From Eubacterium sp. (GTDB taxonomy: Bacteria > Bacillota > Clostridia > Lachnospirales > Lachnospiraceae), in contig JAGABX010000004.1 of the NCBI GenBank assembly GCA_017614395.1, positions 1-32,963 of the forward strand: DNA of 32,963 nt, read 5' to 3'. How positions within the stretch are numbered: position 1 is the first letter of the stretch; each line of letters opens with the position of its first letter. Positions 23,695 through 30,049 of this stretch are shown one piece after another. A program made the translations under genes and the position numbers. The notes under the pieces were generated by a model that saw only the letters and a list, made by a program, of their open reading frames with translations, made no database searches and was not told the DNA's origin.

Positions 23695-24716
23695 TTCAGT
23701 ATCTCCTTTTTCAAGATTGCCTCAGCCATCTCCTCTCCCCGTCCCTGCATTCTCATTAGATCAAAATAAACCTGTACCGGGGATACAACAGGCATTCCGT
23801 CCTTTTCTCTGATATCCACGAAAACATCATCATTATTTGCAATGAACAAAATGACATTTGCTCCCGAGTCGACTTCCTTCAGCCCGGCTTTTTCCATGAA
23901 ATCGTATGCGTTTTTAGCCGCTATCCACATGTGTACCTTCGTGTATCTGACAACAGGAGCATACCTTGCCCCTCCGGAAAAACCGGCAAGACCACCTTTA
24001 TAGTTATTCTCTACTAGTACCTCCGAGCATTTCTTCTCAATCTGAGATACATTATCCAAAGAATACGCGCTAACCATCTGTATATCTTCTGACAAAACAA
24101 CTGCACTCCACTCACGAAGAATACTCTCTGCGTCTGTGATCATAAAACCATCTCGCCCCATTTCTCCCCAGAGCTGATCGCATAGATACTCCTTGACACG
24201 TGATACCATTCCGATACTGCATCCGACTTTTATGGAAAGATTCTGAATCCTCCACCGAACTGATATATCTGCAAGCAATTCTCGAAGAATTTTTGATGTC
24301 ACAGCGGATGACGCTCGAAAGATACTCTTTACATTGTCTTCTTTTGGAAAAAGATTGGGATGCCCAATATCGGACAGATAGATAGTATCAAACGACACCA
24401 TGCAATTCCCTGAATAATCCAGATACCCCACTCCCAGCTTTTTGCATAGTTCAGCAGACGAAGGACTGATATAAGGAGCAACAATAACTCGATAGCAGGA
24501 TGTATCTTTTTCCGGGTGCGACACGATTGCATTTTCTATCCTTTTGGGATAACCCTGATCAAGAACAATCAGCTGAATGGCATGCTTTCCTTGCATTTCG
24601 ATAGTACCGTTGATTCGGTTCTCCGCTCCCTTTTTCAGCGAAATACTCTTTACAGCCGGAATCATATGTATTTTCTCTCGAAACAATTGTTCAGGTGTTT
24701 GCATCATCTGTTTCAC
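23691..24716 (-). CDS. AbiEi-like antitoxin with winged-helix domain
   Basis: 341 residues from GTG 24716, preceded by AAAGGCGGTGA; a TTG at 24734 would add six residues. The N-terminal part has a conserved-looking GVGYLDYSGNCMVSF (~115), like AbiEi-family antitoxins. A winged-helix region covers ~140-200 (VTSKILRELLADISVRWRIQ, then KVGCSIGMVSRVKEYL). The C-terminal part (GGLAGFSGGARYAPVVRYT, ANVILFIANNDDVFVDI) matches the antitoxin's second domain. AbiEi proteins repress their own operon and neutralise the toxin indirectly. It is first in the three-gene unit with its own promoter at 24747-24775. The family is assigned from motifs and pairing with the nucleotidyltransferase. Confidence 0.8.
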   Translation of the reverse strand: MKQMMQTPEQLFREKIHMIPAVKSISLKKGAENRINGTIEMQGKHAIQLIVLDQGYPKRIENAIVSHPEKDTSCYRVIVAPYISPSSAELCKKLGVGYLDYSGNCMVSFDTIYLSDIGHPNLFPKEDNVKSIFRASSAVTSKILRELLADISVRWRIQNLSIKVGCSIGMVSRVKEYLCDQLWGEMGRDGFMITDAESILREWSAVVLSEDIQMVSAYSLDNVSQIEKKCSEVLVENNYKGGLAGFSGGARYAPVVRYTKVHMWIAAKNAYDFMEKAGLKEVDSGANVILFIANNDDVFVDIREKDGMPVVSPVQVYFDLMRMQGRGEEMAEAILKKEILK

Positions 24717-24746
24717 TAAATCACCGCCTTTCAATGCTGTACTGAA

Positions 24747-24775
24747 AGTATATCATATAGTGAAACGATCGTCAA
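24747..24775 (-). promoter_or_regulatory. Promoter of the AbiE-like operon
   Basis: Minus strand TTGACG (24770-24775), 17 nt, TATACT (24747-24752), about 30 nt before the GTG start. The expected antitoxin operator was not resolved. Confidence 0.75.
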
Positions 24776-24795
24776 GAAAAATAGAAATAAATGTG

Positions 24796-24927
24796 GAGCC
24801 CCTTTTCGCGAAGTGGTTACAAAGTGGTTATTATTCGACTCTAAATCTGCCGGAAGTACCGTAAATCCGCTATTTTCACCCGTTTCGACAAGTCCTGCCG
24901 TGGCAAACAAAAAGAATTCTTATCATA
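24796..24927 (-). repeat. Intergenic element, copy B (between AbiE promoter and glycosylase gene)
   Basis: Blocks in order on the plus strand: GAGCCCC (24796), direct repeat AAGTGGTTAC-AAAGTGGTTA (24811-24830), GTAAATCCGCTAT (24860), TGCCGTGGCA (24896-24905, 100 bp after GAGCCCC), GAATTC, and TATCATA (24921-24927). The stop codon of the glycosylase gene (24923-24925) lies inside TATCATA. No ORF. Confidence 0.6.
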
Positions 24928-25402
24928 GCACTATTTCCCCTTTCCATCCCTCTATAAGCCTTTCCGTACTCCATGCCGCATTCGCCGGACTTGTTGATGG
25001 AAGACAGATTGCCTGCCTTCCGATTAACGGAAGAGTATATTTTTCATAATACTTCAGCGCTGTCTTTCCATTCACAAATATCCCCTTGATATCCGCATCA
25101 TCAAGAATAATACTCAAATCATTTACCGTCACATTCCGGATGCTGGAGTCTGAAGACCCCTCTATCTCACAGGAACAAATCACATCCCAGAGTGCGATGT
25201 GATTACGATGAAGGAAAGCGCTCTTATCCTCGACCGTTCCCGGCTCATCGTCATTAAAGACGGATGCGACAACTTTCCAAAAACGGTTACGCGGGTGACC
25301 ATAATAGAATCCTTCCTCTCTGGATTTCACAGACGGAAAACTCCCGAGTATCAATATTTCTGATTCCTCATCATATAGCGGTGAAAACGGATGAATCATC
25401 AT
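24923..25402 (-). CDS. Hypoxanthine-DNA glycosylase-like protein (UDG superfamily, family 6)
   Basis: 159 residues. The N-terminal motif ILILGSFPSVKSREEGFYYG followed by HPRNRFWKV, and the C-terminal LPSTSPANA, are those of the DNA-deoxyinosine (hypoxanthine) glycosylase family. It removes deaminated adenine from DNA, giving an abasic site for base-excision repair in the cytoplasm. The length is usual for the family. The start ATG 25402 lies 9 bp after the SEC-C microprotein stop, so the two share a transcript from the promoter at 25621-25649. The stop is embedded in the conserved TATCATA of element B. Confidence 0.85.
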   Translation of the reverse strand: MMIHPFSPLYDEESEILILGSFPSVKSREEGFYYGHPRNRFWKVVASVFNDDEPGTVEDKSAFLHRNHIALWDVICSCEIEGSSDSSIRNVTVNDLSIILDDADIKGIFVNGKTALKYYEKYTLPLIGRQAICLPSTSPANAAWSTERLIEGWKGEIVL

Positions 25403-25411
25403 ATAAACACA

Positions 25412-25534
25412 TCACCTTCCACAACAAAACTTAAACTTCTTCCCAGAACCGCAATGGCAAGGTGCATTGCGCGATATCTTCAGCCATAACAATTTCTCCT
25501 CACTCTGCAGTTTTTTCATTGGAATCTGCTTCAT
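25412..25534 (-). CDS. SEC-C motif zinc-binding microprotein
   Basis: 40 residues, too short for most gene callers. The ATG at 25534 has AGGGA 8 nt upstream. The C-terminal half is a complete SEC-C motif, RNAPCHCGSGKKFKFCC plus GR, with ligands Cys26, Cys28, Cys37 and Cys38. This motif occurs at the end of SecA and in many small or fused proteins, where it binds zinc. The N-terminal half is a charged helix (MKQIPMKKLQSEEKLLWLKI). It directly precedes the glycosylase gene in the same transcript. It could be an adaptor for that enzyme or a domain detached from it; the role is unknown. Confidence 0.7.
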   Translation of the reverse strand: MKQIPMKKLQSEEKLLWLKISRNAPCHCGSGKKFKFCCGR

Positions 25535-25620
25535 ATAGCATTCCCTAAAATGCAATCCTCCTAAAAATGCATGCTTCTTATTCCCATGGTTTTATCTTCC
25601 ATGACCCTAATGACAATACC

Positions 25621-25649
25621 ATTATACAGCATACTTCCACTTGAGTAAA
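25621..25649 (-). promoter_or_regulatory. Promoter of the SEC-C/glycosylase transcript
   Basis: Minus strand TTTACT (25644-25649), 17 nt, TATAAT (25621-25626), leaving a leader of about 80 nt. Confidence 0.7.
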
Positions 25650-25885
25650 GAAAAAAAGTGTTTTCCTGTCGGACGACAAACAGCAAATCCGGTTTTCGTT
25701 CGACAAATACATTGTACCTCAGGGAAAATGAGAAAATCTGCCTTAGAACGACAGTGAAAGAGATTTACCTGTCTTTATACGACAGTGAGACGGGAAGGCT
25801 GGGGAGTACATTGCAAAGTTGCAGTCTACTCCCGGAGCGCCTGATCGCGCAAAATTCTTAGAATCAATCAGAAATATCGTAGAAA
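25650..25885. other. Non-coding gap with repeated small hairpins
   Basis: No convincing gene. On the minus strand TGTCG recurs in four small stem-like units (plus-strand CGACA at 25674, 25701, 25749, 25780), for example CTGTC-GTATAAA-GACAG. A longer stem GGGAGTA/TACTCCC with an inner TGCAA/TTGCA lies at 25802-25833. The two best units (around 25749 and 25780) are 31 bp apart and share about two thirds of their bases. Confidence 0.35.
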
Positions 25886-25918
25886 GAAAAAACACCCGAG
25901 GATCAACGTCCCCGGGTG
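25886..25918 (-). terminator. Rho-independent terminator of the Rpn-like gene
   Basis: Minus strand CACCCGGGG (25910-25918) pairs with CCTCGGGTG (25893-25901) across an 8-nt loop with one mismatch, followed by TTTTTTC. It lies about 30 bp after the Rpn stop. Confidence 0.75.
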
Positions 25919-25949
25919 CAACAACCGCAATTCAATACAGGAGAGTCTG

Positions 25950-26570
25950 TCAAGCACTCTGCTCTCCAAGTATTTCATTCACTTGCTCCATTGTCAAATT
26001 AAGAGCTTCTACAATTTTCTCTTTTGAAACACCAACAGCATAAAAACTTCTGACATCTTCAAGCATTTTTTTCAATTCAGATTCTCTCCGAACTTCATCC
26101 ATTACCTTGCACATAGTCTGCACCCCCTCGTCCGTTTCTTTGAAATACCTCGGTTTCTCCGCTAATTTCTTAAAATACATATCATCGGGATTCGTACATC
26201 TGAAATCATGCATCAGCTTACCCAACTCAGTCTCGCTGTCCTCATTTGCACCATTGACATAGACGATATGTTCCTCATCACCAAACGGGTCATTATCCAA
26301 CTCAACGATATGCCGTTCTATATGATATATCGGTAAATCGCCGCCTAAAACATCGTTCTCTGTAATAAAAATCACATATGTTTCTGGCAATTCATCGAAA
26401 TCCTGTCCAGATTTCAAAATACTTGAATCCATAACACTGGAATGATATCTGGCACGCTTTCTGCCCGCACCGCGGTCGTCTCTTTGAATCTCTATATTTA
26501 TCTGACGTCCGTTTGCATCCTTAGCTTTGACATCAAGCCACACATCACGCCCCGACAGGCTTTTAATCAA
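25950..26570 (-). CDS. Rpn-family PD-(D/E)XK nuclease/putative transposase, 5'-truncated
   Basis: 206 residues from the first available start (TTG 26570). The sequence matches the middle and C-terminus of Rpn-type proteins: GRDVWLDVKAKDANGRQINI with EIQRDD (catalytic D...EXQ), KRARYHSSVMDSSIL, LPETYVIFITENDVLGG, and the C-terminal FYAVGVSKEKIVEALNLTMEQ. Homologous-looking codons continue in frame upstream to about 26640 (EILRIILDDKSIVVTESKTQ) without a start codon. The usual N-terminus, with its conserved Asp and Phe/Lys residues, is missing. Intact family members have roughly 300 residues and act as recombination-promoting endonucleases. This copy is therefore likely inactive, cut near element C. 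It has its own terminator. Confidence 0.75.
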   Translation of the reverse strand: MIKSLSGRDVWLDVKAKDANGRQINIEIQRDDRGAGRKRARYHSSVMDSSILKSGQDFDELPETYVIFITENDVLGGDLPIYHIERHIVELDNDPFGDEEHIVYVNGANEDSETELGKLMHDFRCTNPDDMYFKKLAEKPRYFKETDEGVQTMCKVMDEVRRESELKKMLEDVRSFYAVGVSKEKIVEALNLTMEQVNEILGEQSA

Positions 26571-26760
26571 ATACTGCGTTTTTGACTCCGTAACAACGAT
26601 ACTCTTATCGTCAAGGATAATGCGCAGGATTTCAAGTATATAATAACAGATAATAGGAAAAAAATCAACTGATATTTGTCAATCCAGATATCTACAGCAG
26701 TAGAATGATTTATAGAACAAGGAGTCCGTTTCTGATCCTCGTCAAGAAAAAAGCATTTTT
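26571..26760 (-). other. Remains of the Rpn 5' region between the Rpn frame and element C
   Basis: From 26571 to about 26640 the minus strand continues the Rpn reading frame without a start. From there to 26760 no homology, promoter or ribosome site was recognised. The break between Rpn coding sequence and element C lies here. Confidence 0.4.
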
Positions 26761-26912
26761 GAGCCCCGGGCGGTGTGTTGGGACAAAATTGGGTTAAAAA
26801 TTTCATCAAATCGTCTGTGAGGCCCGTAAAATCGCTATTCTTTTTCTGTCAGGATTTCTTGCCGTGGCAGATGAAAAGAATTCGCACAGGCGATTTCTGG
26901 ATTTTTATCATA
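26761..26912 (-). repeat. Intergenic element, copy C (upstream of the Rpn remnant)
   Basis: Plus-strand blocks: GAGCCCC (26761), direct repeat TTGGGACAAAATTGGGTTA (26778-26796), GTAAAATCGCTAT (26826), TGCCGTGGCA (26860-26869, 99 bp after GAGCCCC), GAATTC (26878), and TATCATA (26906-26912). As in copy B, the stop codon of the preceding gene (26908-26910) lies within TATCATA. No ORF. Confidence 0.6.
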
Positions 26913-27144
26913 ATGTTGCATCAACAACATCAAAGCTTTTATCCGTATACGAGTACTTAAGCGCTTGATCTGTATCCTCGACAGCACCACCTATAACCGC
27001 CGCATAAAGTGCCGCTTCATACCAAGACCCCTTAATAACAAAAAGGCTAAATTCAGGATGTTCCCTGCTAAATTGATAAAGATTCACTACTTCTCCATTG
27101 TAATATAATAGTTTCGAGTCTTTGATTTCACTAGTAGAATCCAT
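26908..27144 (-). CDS. Small protein of unknown function
   Basis: 78 residues. The ATG at 27144 is well supported by GAGAGGAG 8 nt upstream. The protein is soluble-looking, with an aromatic N-terminal half (KLLYYNGEVVNLYQFSREHP), a central SLFVIKGSWYEAALYAAVIGG, and a C-terminal DTDQALKYSYTDKSFDVVDA. I do not recognise a family. It follows the desulfurase-like gene by 50 bp on the same strand and may be co-transcribed. Its stop falls inside the TATCATA block of element C. Confidence 0.65.
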   Translation of the reverse strand: MDSTSEIKDSKLLYYNGEVVNLYQFSREHPEFSLFVIKGSWYEAALYAAVIGGAVEDTDQALKYSYTDKSFDVVDATL

Positions 27145-27194
27145 AAAAATCTCCTCTCACACGACTGATACATATCTCCCTGCGAAAAGTTTTA

Positions 27195-29921
27195 TCAATA
27201 CTCCGGCACGGCATCAAGGTTATCCTGATCCTTTTTGGCTGCCTCCATGGCTTTCGGGAGAATCTCAAGGAATTTGTCCACCTCTTCCTCCGTATTGTAA
27301 ATACCAAAGCTGACACGGACCATTCCCGGCGTCTTGGCGCTGGCGCAGCCCTCAAAATACTTCAGCTCGGAATCCGGGATTCCCATCAATCGCCATACAT
27401 ACGGGTGCGCACAGAACTGTCCGCGTCTCGTGGCAACGGCACCGATTTTGCTCAGCTGCTCGGCGAGCAACTCCGTGTTGATATCCGAAAAATTGAAGGT
27501 CACCACGCCCACACGGTCATCGATATTCTCGGAATCTCCGTACAGGATGATGTTCGGAAGCTTTTTCAATCCATCAATCACCTTGCGGTTAAGCTTCTTC
27601 TCGTGCTCCGTGATCGCGTCGAACCCAACATCACTGAGCACATCAATGGCTTTCCCGAGTCCGACGACTCCCGGATAATTCGGAGAACCCGCCTCGTAAA
27701 CCGCGATGTCATTTTTCTTGTAATCCACCCAGTTGTCCCCGACGATCTGAACCGTTCCTCCACCGTAGAAAGTTGGCATATGTTTGTAGAGTTCTCTCGC
27801 TTTTCCAACCACGGCACCGCCACCATAGGGCGAATACATCTTGTGCGCGGAAAAAGCGAGAAAATCAATATCATCCGTAGGGTCCGAAGTATCCCCGACC
27901 ATAGAGAACTGACGGTGCGCGACAATCTGGGCGCCATCCACCACGATCATGGCACCGTACTTGTGAGCCATTTTGGCTACACGATGGACATCCATCACAT
28001 AGCCGGTCACATTGGATGCGGCCGATATGGAGACGATCTTGACCTTGTTTTTCTTCAACAGCTTTTCGATATCCTCATATTTCACGCGTCCCTGATCATC
28101 CACCTCGGCATAGATCACCTTGCAGCGCTCACGCCAGGAAAGGTCGTTGGCATGATGCTCGATCCTCGTTGTGAGAACGACATCCTTTTTACTGGTGATC
28201 AGCGCAGACGCAAGTTTGTTCAGGCCATCGGTCGTTGAGTTGACATAGAAACATGTATAATCCGTATGGTCTGCGCCCAGAAAATCGAGCACTTTGTTTC
28301 TCGTGTTGATATAGAGTTCGGTGCTGTAATTCGACTTTTCCGAATATCCCCTGCCGATGGAACCGTACATCTCCAGTTTATTGTGAACCTCCTCCTCGAC
28401 CGGTTTCAACGCCGGTGTGGTGGCGGCATTGTCAAACCCGATCTGAGTGGCTGTCCCGGTCACTCCCTCACCTGTCAGGGGCACCTGCGTGTCAAGACCG
28501 ACCACAAAGTTTCGGATGTTGTCCAGTGTATATTTACCCTCCTTCACTATGGAGGAATCAATCACCTCCACGGATATATTCCATGAAAATACGGATTTAT
28601 CCTTGAATTTCACATCAAAGTATACATAGCCGGTTCCCGTACGCAGCGCCCGTACCACTCCCGCATCGTTGATAGATATGGCTTTTTCCGAATCTGAAAT
28701 TGGTTCCCCATCATCATCGTAAAACTCAAGCCTGTAGGAAACCGTGTATTCATTCTTTTTAATGTTTACCCCATAGGACTTGTTGCTCAGTACTTCGTTT
28801 ATCGTCGCTCCCAAGTCAAGAGTGTTTATGTTCATGTACGGACTCAGATAAGCCGGGTTGGGAAACGGCTCGTAAACATTATTTACCGCAGAAACTACAC
28901 CGTCCGCCAGTTCCCCCTGTGTCACCTTGATCTTTACGGTTCCGATTTTTGCTTTTTTCTTACCCTTTACTCTTTCATAGATCACGCCTTTTGTCGTACC
29001 GATACCGGTCGCACAGACTGCTGTTTTATCATCCGGATGATTCTCCGGATCGGGGTTTGCGATCACCCTGGCCACCTTGGTATTTTTGATCTTGATCGAA
29101 TACTCAGCATTTTCCTTCCGATCCACAAGCATCCCTTCCAGACCGGCGTAGGATTGATAATTCACCTTACTGTCGATATGGCTGTTGTACTCAAGTTTGA
29201 CAGTTTTATAGTACGAATCGATCGTAGTAGCCTTTGCTGAGGCTCTTTTCTCCCTCACGATGGCACCAGGCCATGTGATGATCCCACCGAATTCATACAC
29301 ATGCGTGTACCCGATATCCGCCAGCTTCTGCGAGGCCTCCTTGCTTCGGTTCCCGCTGCGGCAATACACCAGGATAATCTGATCCAGATCCGGCAGAAGC
29401 TCCGGCCTCTCCGTCCCGATCGTTTCGTTCGGAATAAGGATTGCTCCCGGGATATGCCCCTCGACGTACTCGTCCTCCCGCCGTACATCCACGATTACAT
29501 GACCATCATCCCTGGCCATCATCTGCATCGCTTCCTCCTGGGTTATCTGTGTGTATTCGGGAGTAGTCTGCGTTTCTGTAACAGAAACCCTGCATTTGTA
29601 TTTCTTCTTCATGTTTTTCGCAGTGATCAATGCCGCACCGCCGCTCACCGCTTTCACAAACGCTTTTGCATGGTTTTTACCCTTCGACGTCACGGTTGCC
29701 ACAGACGAATCCGACGACGACCAGGTAACCTTCTTTTTCGCTCCCTTTAACTGAATCGTCACATTCTCACCATCGATCAATGAAACCTCTGCTTTATCGA
29801 GCCGGATGCCGGATGCATATGACTTGATCGGAGCCGCAAAAACGATTTGCGAGAACAAAAGCGCCATTATCAACAACAGATTTACGGCATAAACAGCAAC
29901 ATTTTTCCTTCCGTTTTTCAT
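27195..29921 (-). CDS. Exported fusion: Big2 Ig domain, rhodanese and cysteine desulfurase-like PLP enzyme
   Basis: 908 residues. The start ATG 29921 has GGGAGGA 7 nt upstream. The signal peptide contains VNLLLIMALLFSQIVFAAP. A Big2-like domain covers ~40-115. The rhodanese domain (~125-225) has VIVDVRREDEYVEGHIPGA and the active loop CRSGNRS (Cys187). Two Ig-like stretches follow (~230-480). The class V aminotransferase/desulfurase domain (~490-895) has DNAATTP, EHHAND, DGAQ, the PLP lysine in FSAHKMYSPYGGG (Lys694) and the sulfur-carrying cysteine in RRGQFCAHP (Cys837). Desulfurases take sulfur from cysteine and rhodaneses relay persulfide; having both in one exported, wall-type protein is very unusual because PLP and the usual acceptors are cytoplasmic. 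All key residues are kept. It is divergent from the second kinase/regulator pair. Confidence 0.9.
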   Translation of the reverse strand: MKNGRKNVAVYAVNLLLIMALLFSQIVFAAPIKSYASGIRLDKAEVSLIDGENVTIQLKGAKKKVTWSSSDSSVATVTSKGKNHAKAFVKAVSGGAALITAKNMKKKYKCRVSVTETQTTPEYTQITQEEAMQMMARDDGHVIVDVRREDEYVEGHIPGAILIPNETIGTERPELLPDLDQIILVYCRSGNRSKEASQKLADIGYTHVYEFGGIITWPGAIVREKRASAKATTIDSYYKTVKLEYNSHIDSKVNYQSYAGLEGMLVDRKENAEYSIKIKNTKVARVIANPDPENHPDDKTAVCATGIGTTKGVIYERVKGKKKAKIGTVKIKVTQGELADGVVSAVNNVYEPFPNPAYLSPYMNINTLDLGATINEVLSNKSYGVNIKKNEYTVSYRLEFYDDDGEPISDSEKAISINDAGVVRALRTGTGYVYFDVKFKDKSVFSWNISVEVIDSSIVKEGKYTLDNIRNFVVGLDTQVPLTGEGVTGTATQIGFDNAATTPALKPVEEEVHNKLEMYGSIGRGYSEKSNYSTELYINTRNKVLDFLGADHTDYTCFYVNSTTDGLNKLASALITSKKDVVLTTRIEHHANDLSWRERCKVIYAEVDDQGRVKYEDIEKLLKKNKVKIVSISAASNVTGYVMDVHRVAKMAHKYGAMIVVDGAQIVAHRQFSMVGDTSDPTDDIDFLAFSAHKMYSPYGGGAVVGKARELYKHMPTFYGGGTVQIVGDNWVDYKKNDIAVYEAGSPNYPGVVGLGKAIDVLSDVGFDAITEHEKKLNRKVIDGLKKLPNIILYGDSENIDDRVGVVTFNFSDINTELLAEQLSKIGAVATRRGQFCAHPYVWRLMGIPDSELKYFEGCASAKTPGMVRVSFGIYNTEEEVDKFLEILPKAMEAAKKDQDNLDAVPEY

Positions 29922-29953
29922 TCAAGTGTCCTCCCTTCACTAACCTCTCCCTC

Positions 29954-29982
29954 ATTATACATAATGTGCTCAAATTTCGCAA
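29954..29982 (-). promoter_or_regulatory. Promoter of the desulfurase-like gene
   Basis: Minus strand TTGCGA (29977-29982), 17 nt, TATAAT (29954-29959), about 32 nt before the start codon. Confidence 0.75.
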
Positions 29983-30017
29983 GTTTTTTGTGAACGCCCT
30001 ATTTAAAACAAACTTGC
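29979..30017. promoter_or_regulatory. Inverted repeat overlapping both -35 boxes of the divergent promoters
   Basis: GCAAGTTT (29979-29986) is mirrored as AAACTTGC (30010-30017). Each arm covers the -35 box of one of the two divergent promoters, so a single bound regulator could control both. One arm with flanking bases is also present in the kinase-gene relic at 3835. Confidence 0.55.
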
Positions 30018-30042
30018 AAACATCCCAAGGCTGTGATAAAAT
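30014..30042 (+). promoter_or_regulatory. Promoter of the second kinase/regulator operon, predicted leaderless
   Basis: TTGCAA (30014-30019), 17 nt, TAAAAT (30037-30042). Transcription would start near 30049-30050, where the kinase ATG lies, and no ribosome site precedes that ATG, so a leaderless mRNA is predicted. Confidence 0.55.
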
Positions 30043-30049
30043 ACAGAAC

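Noticed and set aside
25658-25861. 67-codon plus-strand frame in the gap beside the Rpn gene
   Set aside because: No ribosome site or promoter, and its sequence is explained by the TGTCG hairpin repeats.
26567-26809. 80-codon minus-strand frame spanning the Rpn 5' region and element C
   Set aside because: It reads a different frame from the Rpn-like codons and begins inside the repeated element; no ribosome site.
22242-26912. Classical integron attC sites
   Set aside because: The copies lack clear RYYYAAC/GTTRRRY ends and no IntI gene is present; another kind of recombination site or repeat remains possible.
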